Origin: CAZVCG01 sp964626265
Lineage (GTDB): Bacteria; Pseudomonadota; Alphaproteobacteria; UBA9219
Direction: 5' to 3'
Assembly (NCBI GenBank): GCA_964626265.1
Contig: CAZVCG010000002.1
Location: 1-64,000, forward strand
Length of the DNA: 64,000 bases
This document shows, one piece after another, positions 15,286-21,415 of the stretch. A program made the translations under genes and the position numbers. The notes below the pieces were generated by a model that saw only the letters and a list, made by a program, of their open reading frames with translations, ran no database searches and had not been told where the DNA came from. Positions within the stretch are counted from its first letter, which is position 1, and the number at the start of each line of letters is the position of its first letter.

Positions 15286-16599
15286 TTAAACGGCGGCCTC
15301 GACGCGGTTGCGGCCGCCCTCTTTGGCGCGGTAAAGGGCTTCGTCGGCGCGCGCCAGCATATCGTCGATCGTGCCGTCCTGTTCTTTTAGTTGCGCCACG
15401 CCGATGCTCGCCGTGCAGGTGACGGCAGATTTAGGCGTAATGATAGGCCGTTCGCTCAGGTGCTGTCGCAGACGGTTCGCCGCATCTATGGCGGCGCTTA
15501 AGCCCGTTTCCGGCAGGATCACGCCGAACTCCTCCCCGCCGAGGCGCCCCATGATGTCCGACTCGCGCAGGCTTTCAAGGCTCGCTTTGACAAGGCCTGA
15601 CAAAACGACATCGCCTGAAGCATGACCAAATTTGTCGTTGATGGGCTTAAAATGATCGATGTCGATCATCATTATCGACATGTCGCGGCCGAAACGCCGC
15701 GCGCGGCGCATTTCCTGTTCGGCTTGCATCAGGAAATGACGGCGGTTGCTGACGCCGGTCAATTCATCATAGCTCGCCTGGTGAAAAAGTTCGGCCTCCA
15801 GCTTTTTGCGATGGGAGATGTCGTTCAGCGAGACAAGCACCGCCGACTGGCTGCCGTAATCCATCATGATCGCCGCAAGTTCGGCGGTAAACTCCGCGCC
15901 TTGCGCCGTTTTCATGCGCACTTCGACCTCGCGCATGTCGTGGACGGTCTCCAGCATCGACCGCAAGTTTTCGTTGTCGCGCTCGTTCACGAAGAAATCG
16001 ACGCAACGGCTGCGCAGAAGTTTGTTCGCGCTCTGCTGGAACAACAGGCATGTTTTCCGGTTCACGAACACCAAACGCCCGTCGCTCCAGCGCGCGATGT
16101 AAATCGGCACCGGCAGAATTTCGAGCATCGAGCGCAACAACTGCTCGTTGTCCAGCATCATCTGTTCGATGGCGATTTGCCGACTTATGTCGAAAGCGCA
16201 CATCTGCACGGCGGGCGTACCGTACCAGTCGATCAGGCGCTCCGTGACCGAAAGCCATATCTCCGTTCCGTCGCGGCGCACGGCGCGGATGCGGAAGATG
16301 CCGGGATTCCTCAGCCCCCGGACAAGATCGTCATAGGTTCCCTCGACTTGCGCCCACAGGTCTTTCGGCACAAGAGGCCGGATGAGCGGCAACTCCATAA
16401 GCTCCTTGGCGGAAGCATAACCGAACAAACGGGCGCACGCTTCGTTGGCGTAAAGCGGCTTGAAATTGCTGTGAATAAGGATGCCCTGAATCGCGTTATC
16501 GACAAGATCGCGGTAATCCGGCGGCGGCAAGTCCTCGATCCTGCGGCCGGAACTGTGGCGACGGTCGGAAGGCATTTGTGACGGAGGCCCTTTTTTCAT
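15286..16599 (-). CDS. PAS-PAS-GGDEF diguanylate cyclase
   Basis: 437 residues; should make cyclic di-GMP from two GTP. No membrane segment, so cytoplasmic. PAS domains at about 25-145 (ANEACARLFGYASAKELMEL) and 150-270, then a GGDEF domain from about 270 (FHQASYDELTGVSNRRHFL). The active-site motif GGEEF is at 354-358, and an RESD inhibitory site sits five residues before it (345-348), so product feedback is likely. All key residues are intact. The gene was probably coupled to the EamA pair before the DUF559 cassette came in between. Confidence 0.93.
   Translation of the reverse strand: MKKGPPSQMPSDRRHSSGRRIEDLPPPDYRDLVDNAIQGILIHSNFKPLYANEACARLFGYASAKELMELPLIRPLVPKDLWAQVEGTYDDLVRGLRNPGIFRIRAVRRDGTEIWLSVTERLIDWYGTPAVQMCAFDISRQIAIEQMMLDNEQLLRSMLEILPVPIYIARWSDGRLVFVNRKTCLLFQQSANKLLRSRCVDFFVNERDNENLRSMLETVHDMREVEVRMKTAQGAEFTAELAAIMMDYGSQSAVLVSLNDISHRKKLEAELFHQASYDELTGVSNRRHFLMQAEQEMRRARRFGRDMSIMMIDIDHFKPINDKFGHASGDVVLSGLVKASLESLRESDIMGRLGGEEFGVILPETGLSAAIDAANRLRQHLSERPIITPKSAVTCTASIGVAQLKEQDGTIDDMLARADEALYRAKEGGRNRVEAAV
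15293..15315. repeat. 23-bp direct repeat, right copy (native GGDEF 3' end)
   Basis: Encodes the native C-terminal GRNRVEAA of the diguanylate cyclase. Pairs with 14692-14714. The sequence after it supplies a new last codon and TAA. Confidence 0.75.
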
Positions 16600-16655
16600 G
16601 CGAAAAGTGTAGCAGAAAAATAGGCCAGCAAAACAGGGAAGTTAGGGGCAGATTC

Positions 16656-16982
16656 TCAGGCGTTTTCCTGCACCCATGCCTGCAAGGCCTGCTTGGGCAG
16701 CGCGCCGACCTTGGTCGATACGGGTTGGCCGCCCTTGAACAGCATAAGGGTCGGAATGCTGCGGATGCCATATTTGGCAGGAGTCGCCTGGCTTTCGTCC
16801 ACGTTCATCTTGGCGACGGTCACCTTGCCTTGCATGTCGGCGGCGAGTTCCTCAAGCACAGGCCCGATCATGCGGCAAGGTCCGCACCATTCGGCCCAGA
16901 AATCGACCAGCACAAGGCCGGAAGCCTGAAGCACATCGGACTCGAACGTCGCATCGGTAACCGCTTTCGTAAACTGACCCAT
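16656..16982 (-). CDS. trxA: Thioredoxin
   Basis: 108 residues, classical thioredoxin with active-site WCGPC (residues 32-36), VDFWAEWCGPC context and the cis-proline loop GIRSIPTLMLF (about 72-82). Reduces disulfides in the cytoplasm using thioredoxin reductase. A gaggtcct-type ribosome site precedes the ATG (reverse strand aggaggtcc). In alphaproteobacteria trxA commonly follows addA; here a second thioredoxin-like gene and a MITE lie between them. Confidence 0.95.
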   Translation of the reverse strand: MGQFTKAVTDATFESDVLQASGLVLVDFWAEWCGPCRMIGPVLEELAADMQGKVTVAKMNVDESQATPAKYGIRSIPTLMLFKGGQPVSTKVGALPKQALQAWVQENA

Positions 16983-17113
16983 AAGGACCTCCTGAAATAG
17001 CCTTCATACGCAGACCTACTATCTAGGCGCAGAAAGAGCGGCAATCAAGCCCTTGGGCGAATCCTCTCTGGCGGCCCTAAACTTATCAAGGGATACTGGA
17101 CTTTCTTTAAGCC

Positions 17114-17464
17114 TCACTTATGATTATGCCCAAGCGTTCGCGGCGGCGGCATCCCCAGCGCCCAGCGTCTGAAAAGCATTCCATTGGCGAAGCCGAGCTT
17201 CGCGCGAACGGGGTATTGATCCTTGTACATGATGTGGGCGGGATACCTCTGTATTCGATAATCCTTAACGCGTTGCGGACAACCCTCGGCGTCCATCGTA
17301 TAGAATGTGATTCCGGTCACGTCTTTCGCCACGCGGGCTAGCACTTTCTTCATATTGCCGCATGTGGCGCAACCGCTCTTGACGAACGTCACGATGACTG
17401 CGTTTTTCGCGTTGATGACTTTTTCCTGAAAGTCCTTTTCCTCGATCATTTCTATGTCTGCCAT
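17114..17464 (-). CDS. Thioredoxin-like protein with CATC active site
   Basis: 116 residues with a thioredoxin fold: active-site CATC at 32-35 in FVKSGCATCGN, and the cis-proline loop YRIQRYPAHIMYKD. The aromatic residue before the first Cys is replaced by Gly and the dipeptide is AT, so its redox potential and partners should differ from TrxA 130 bp away. The C-terminal end (GMPPPRTLGHNHK) is histidine-containing and could bind metal. No signal peptide, so cytoplasmic. A good ribosome site (ggagggttc) precedes the ATG. Specific role unknown. Confidence 0.82.
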   Translation of the reverse strand: MADIEMIEEKDFQEKVINAKNAVIVTFVKSGCATCGNMKKVLARVAKDVTGITFYTMDAEGCPQRVKDYRIQRYPAHIMYKDQYPVRAKLGFANGMLFRRWALGMPPPRTLGHNHK

Positions 17465-17539
17465 CTTTGAACCCTCCTTCTGGAAAACGGTTGTTCAAAG
17501 CCTTCTAAAAAACGAGAAGCTTGCGCGTTTCTTATTAGT

Positions 17540-17709
17540 TATAGCCCTTTAACCTTTCATTGAGCCAAACTGTCGCAGCGAGGGGGACACAATAAAAAAG
17601 GCTCCGCCAATCATTTGGCTTTTGAACGGCCTTCTGTTGCCTTTTTTATTGTGTCCCCATTGCTTCCCTTCACCTGCTTGTTGATTCAATAAAAAGATAA
17701 ACGGCTATA
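17540..17709. mobile_element. MITE-like element, copy 2 (170 bp)
   Basis: Same length and orientation as the copy at 4346-4515, with three mismatches seen. Ends tatagcc and ggctata; terminal inverted repeats match at 23 of 29 positions; the internal ggggacacaataaaaaaggc stem is present here too. It sits in the otherwise gene-free stretch 17465-17902, between the thioredoxin-like gene and the end of addA. The rest of that stretch (17710-17902) is AT-rich and shows nothing recognisable. Confidence 0.88.
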
Positions 17710-17902
17710 TCCTGATCAATTGCGCTGCAATGGCATTACCGGCGGCCTTTATGCCGTCATTATTGCATTTCAATAATTGGCTCAGATACGGCAGTATAGA
17801 CCTTATAATGAATAATGTAAAAACAAACGCACGCACGCGAAAGAATGTTATCGGCGTAAGTCATTGAAAACCGTTTCTTTGAAATTTTTTGCCGCTTCTT
17901 TG

Positions 17903-20900
17903 TCATTTAATTTCCATCAATCGCGCGCCGAATGTCCACAACAAAAACGTCCTGACGGTTTTTTGCGGATAAACGACTCGCAAGACTTCACGATATGCCG
18001 CAAGCTGTTTGACATAAATCGGCGCTACGCCCGATGCGTCGGCGGGCGGCGGACGGTTGGTTTTGTAATCCACGATCCACACTTCATCGCCACGCACGCA
18101 CAGGCGATCCACTTGCCCGGCGATCACGCGGTCGTTCACGATGCCCACGATCGGCACTTCGGCGCGGCTGTCCTTGCCGAACAGGGGCGCAAAGTCCACG
18201 TGACGCAACAACGCGAAAACTTCTGTCATGATTTCCTGTTGCTGCTCTTGCGTCAAACGATGCTGCGGATTGGCCAGATAACGTTTGGCCGTCGTTTCCT
18301 GCTTTTCCGCGCTCATTTCCGGCAAGCTTTGCAGCAAACGGTGAATGATGATCCCGCGCGCGAAGCGGGCATCGTTCGGCGTGATGATCGGCGGTTCTTC
18401 GTCGTCGGGCCGCGACGGCGTCAAAGGCCGCGGCGGCTCGGGTTCTTCTTCAGGCTTTTGCAAGGCCCACGAAGGCAATTCGATGATATTCTCTTGTTTG
18501 TCATCCCCGCGAAAGCGGGGATCCAGCGGCCCGCGTCCGCGGGCCGTATGACTCGTATGCTCGCTATCGCTCGCGCTAGATTCCCGCTTTCGCGGGAATG
18601 ACTCTTGAATAATCGGATCCGCAAACGCCACTTCGGGAACGACGACACTGTCCTCTTCAACCGCCGAAGGCTCGTGCAAGTCCTTCAATGACGTCAGCGC
18701 TATGTCGTACCACGACTCCGCACCGCCTTCCTGTTTCGACGTTTCCCATCCGCCGACGTATATATGATCCGCAGCGCGCGTCATGGCGACGTAGAGCAAC
18801 CGGCGGTATTCCTCCAATTGCTTTTGCCGCGCCACGTCGCGCAAGCCGCGCACCAAGGCGTTTTGCGGAATGCGCGGCACATAAAACGGAACCTGATGTT
18901 CCTTGTGCCACAGAATTTTCGGCAAATCGTTCGTTTTCGGCACGCTTGCCGCGTCCGGCAAAATCACGATCGGCGCTTCGAGGCCTTTCGCGGCGTGCAC
19001 GGTGACGATCCGCACCTGCCCCGCGCCCTGATCCATCTCGCGCTTGACTTCGGCCTCGGTTTCCATGAGCCAGTGCAAAAAGGCCTGAAGCGACGGCGTA
19101 TGACGCATGCCGAACTGCTGCGCCGCGTTCAGGAGTTCGTCTATAGGGTCGAGCGCGTCCGGCCCCAAACGTTTCAAGATCGCGCGCCGCCCGCTGACTT
19201 CATCCGCCGGACATGGCTCGCTCAACACTCTTGCCAGCAAAGCGAAGGGCGTAACCTCATCGACGACAGCTAAACATTTTTCGAGATATTCCCGCGCCCA
19301 AAACCCTTTATCCCCAAGACTCTCCCACAACGTCCCCTTGCGGCCGATAGCAAGCTCCATCAGTTGTTCTTCGCTGCATCCCAGCAAAGGCCCGCGCAAC
19401 ACGGTGGCGAGATTCAGATCATCATCAGGCAACAACATGAATTGCAATAAAGCGACAAGATCCATCACCGCGAGCTGCTGCGTCAGCATCATGCGATCCG
19501 CGCCCGTCACCGGCACGCGCTGTTGCTTGAGCGCCCGCACCAAAGGTTCGACGAAAGGCTTGCGCTTGCGCACCAAAATCATCACGTCGTTGTACGTCAT
19601 AGGCCGGAACTGCTTGGCTTTGCGGTCATAGACCCGCAAGCCTTGACGGTGCCAATTGTCGATCCGCTGCGCGATCTGCTCGGCCAATTCGACGACGGGA
19701 TTGCGCTCCGTCTCGTAATGCACGGGCAAAGCGAACTCTGCCTTATCCTTCTCCGGCGCAGGGATCAGCGGCCAAACCTCCACGCGCCCCGCCGCCTCGC
19801 GGTGAAAGGCCGCATGGCGCACCGCCTCGCGCGACACGCCTTGCCGCGTCAACTCGTCCTCGAAAACCTTATCGACGGCGCGCAGAACGGCGGGCGCGGA
19901 TCGGAAAGAAATGTTCAGAGGCACTTCGCCATACGCGCGTTCGGCGTTCATGATACGCGCACGGAAATGTTCGCGCATGCGCTGAAACTCGTCAGGATCG
20001 GCCTTCAAAAAGCTGTAGATCGCCTGCTTTTCGTCGCCCACCACAAACAAAGTGCGATGAATATCTTCGCGCGATCCGCGGCCCGAAAAAAACTCCTCCG
20101 TCAACGCGTCGACGATACGCCATTGATCAGGATTCGTATCCTGAGCCTCATCCAGCAAAATATGATCGACGCCTCCATCAAGTTTGTACAACACCCATGG
20201 CGCGATGCCCTCGCGCCGCAGCAGTTCATCCGTGCGCCGGATCAAATCGTCGTAATCGAGCGAAGCTCTCGCCTTCTTGCGTTTTTCGTAACGTCCGGCC
20301 ACCGCCACGGCCAACGTTAAAACAGCTTCCGTCTGCTCGGCCATTCGCGCGGATTCCAGCCGCTCCAACACGCGTTCCAGACGAAAAGCCTCGTTCGCAA
20401 TCGCTGCCTCGATTTCTGGATTTGTTTTCTGCAGTTCGGCGTTCACGGCTTTGGCATAGGCCTCGCCCTCTTTGGTCAAAAAGGCGCGCATATATTTGTC
20501 GAACGCGGCGACCGCTTCTTCCTTCGGCAACGCCAGCCATTCCAGCATCGCTTGGCCGCGCGGTTTATGCGTTTTGGGACTCCCCTTCTCCGCCAGCAAC
20601 CGCGCCGCATGTAATATGTCCTTGCGCGGTAATGCTTTATCGCTCATCGCCTCGCGCCTGATGGAGTCTTCCGTCTCCTTCGGCCCCAAATCCAGCAATC
20701 CGCGCATCGCCGCGATCAATTTTTTGAACCCGCCTGCGTGGCTTATGGCCGCGTTCAGGCGCGGCATGTCCTGCACCGCTTCTTTCAACAGGTTTGCGAA
20801 CGACTCCTCGCCGATGTCGCGCACGAGTTTGTCGAGCGCCTTGCCTTCGGGGCTTTGCGGCGCGGCGGAAGCTGCCTGCAAAACGTCCGCTTGCGCGTCC

Positions 20901-21415
20901 AAACGCAGCGCATGCGCGTCGGCTTCGTCGAGCAAGACGAAATGCGGCGCCAATCCCGCCTCGACCGGAAAGCGGCGCAAGATTTCCTGCCCGAACGCGT
21001 GGATCGTGCGAATGCGCATCCCGCCGGGGCAACTCAACACCCGCGCGAACAAACGCCGCGCATTGTCCAGTTGCTCCGGCTCCGGCGGCCTGTTCTGCAG
21101 TTTATCGAGTTCGCCGCGCAATGTGTCGTCGTCGCACGTCGCCCATTTCGCGAGTTGCCGCGTTATGCGGATCGCCATTTCCGCCGCTGCCGCCTTGGTG
21201 AACGTCAGGCACAAAATGCGTTGCGGCAATACGCCCGCCAGCAGCAACCGGATCACGCGATCCGCCAGAACCTTGGTCTTGCCCGATCCCGCCGACGCGC
21301 CCACCCAGATCGAAGCCGCAGGATCCGACGCCTTGCGCTGCGCCACGTCCGGCTGCAAGCCGTCAGACTTTAGTCCCACGCGCACGCCTTCGGGTTGTAC
21401 GACGGAAGCGTTCAT
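17903..21415 (-). CDS. addA: Double-strand break repair helicase-nuclease AddA
   Basis: 1170 residues from ATG 21415, which overlaps the addB stop (ATGA) and has gggagg upstream; a longer frame from 21439 is less likely. UvrD-like helicase: Walker A GASAGSGKT (39-47), LDEAQDTNPDQW (motif II), VVGDEKQAIYSF (motif III), TVHAAKGLEAPIV and YVAMTRA near the end of the motor. The C-terminal RecB-type nuclease has VDYKTN (about 1115-1120) preceded by GQVDRLCV. Partner of AddB in resecting broken DNA ends for RecA. A family A repeat adds an in-frame peptide at about 938-972, in the linker before the nuclease. Confidence 0.95.
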   Translation of the reverse strand: MNASVVQPEGVRVGLKSDGLQPDVAQRKASDPAASIWVGASAGSGKTKVLADRVIRLLLAGVLPQRILCLTFTKAAAAEMAIRITRQLAKWATCDDDTLRGELDKLQNRPPEPEQLDNARRLFARVLSCPGGMRIRTIHAFGQEILRRFPVEAGLAPHFVLLDEADAHALRLDAQADVLQAASAAPQSPEGKALDKLVRDIGEESFANLLKEAVQDMPRLNAAISHAGGFKKLIAAMRGLLDLGPKETEDSIRREAMSDKALPRKDILHAARLLAEKGSPKTHKPRGQAMLEWLALPKEEAVAAFDKYMRAFLTKEGEAYAKAVNAELQKTNPEIEAAIANEAFRLERVLERLESARMAEQTEAVLTLAVAVAGRYEKRKKARASLDYDDLIRRTDELLRREGIAPWVLYKLDGGVDHILLDEAQDTNPDQWRIVDALTEEFFSGRGSREDIHRTLFVVGDEKQAIYSFLKADPDEFQRMREHFRARIMNAERAYGEVPLNISFRSAPAVLRAVDKVFEDELTRQGVSREAVRHAAFHREAAGRVEVWPLIPAPEKDKAEFALPVHYETERNPVVELAEQIAQRIDNWHRQGLRVYDRKAKQFRPMTYNDVMILVRKRKPFVEPLVRALKQQRVPVTGADRMMLTQQLAVMDLVALLQFMLLPDDDLNLATVLRGPLLGCSEEQLMELAIGRKGTLWESLGDKGFWAREYLEKCLAVVDEVTPFALLARVLSEPCPADEVSGRRAILKRLGPDALDPIDELLNAAQQFGMRHTPSLQAFLHWLMETEAEVKREMDQGAGQVRIVTVHAAKGLEAPIVILPDAASVPKTNDLPKILWHKEHQVPFYVPRIPQNALVRGLRDVARQKQLEEYRRLLYVAMTRAADHIYVGGWETSKQEGGAESWYDIALTSLKDLHEPSAVEEDSVVVPEVAFADPIIQESFPRKRESSASDSEHTSHTARGRGPLDPRFRGDDKQENIIELPSWALQKPEEEPEPPRPLTPSRPDDEEPPIITPNDARFARGIIIHRLLQSLPEMSAEKQETTAKRYLANPQHRLTQEQQQEIMTEVFALLRHVDFAPLFGKDSRAEVPIVGIVNDRVIAGQVDRLCVRGDEVWIVDYKTNRPPPADASGVAPIYVKQLAAYREVLRVVYPQKTVRTFLLWTFGARLMEIK
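18500..18602. repeat. Palindromic repeat family A inside addA (103 bp)
   Basis: Begins gtcatccccgcgaaagcggg and ends with the inverse head and aatgac; a ggcccgcgtccgcgggcc stem lies inside. Read on the minus strand in the addA frame it is fully open and encodes SFPRKRESSASDSEH on one side and LDPRFRGDDKQ on the other, about residues 938-972. Confidence 0.88.

Noticed and set aside
15622..16581. Long plus-strand open frame antisense to the GGDEF gene
   Set aside because: A mirror of the GGDEF gene in GC-rich DNA; no ribosome site and composition (many Arg, His) typical of shadow frames.
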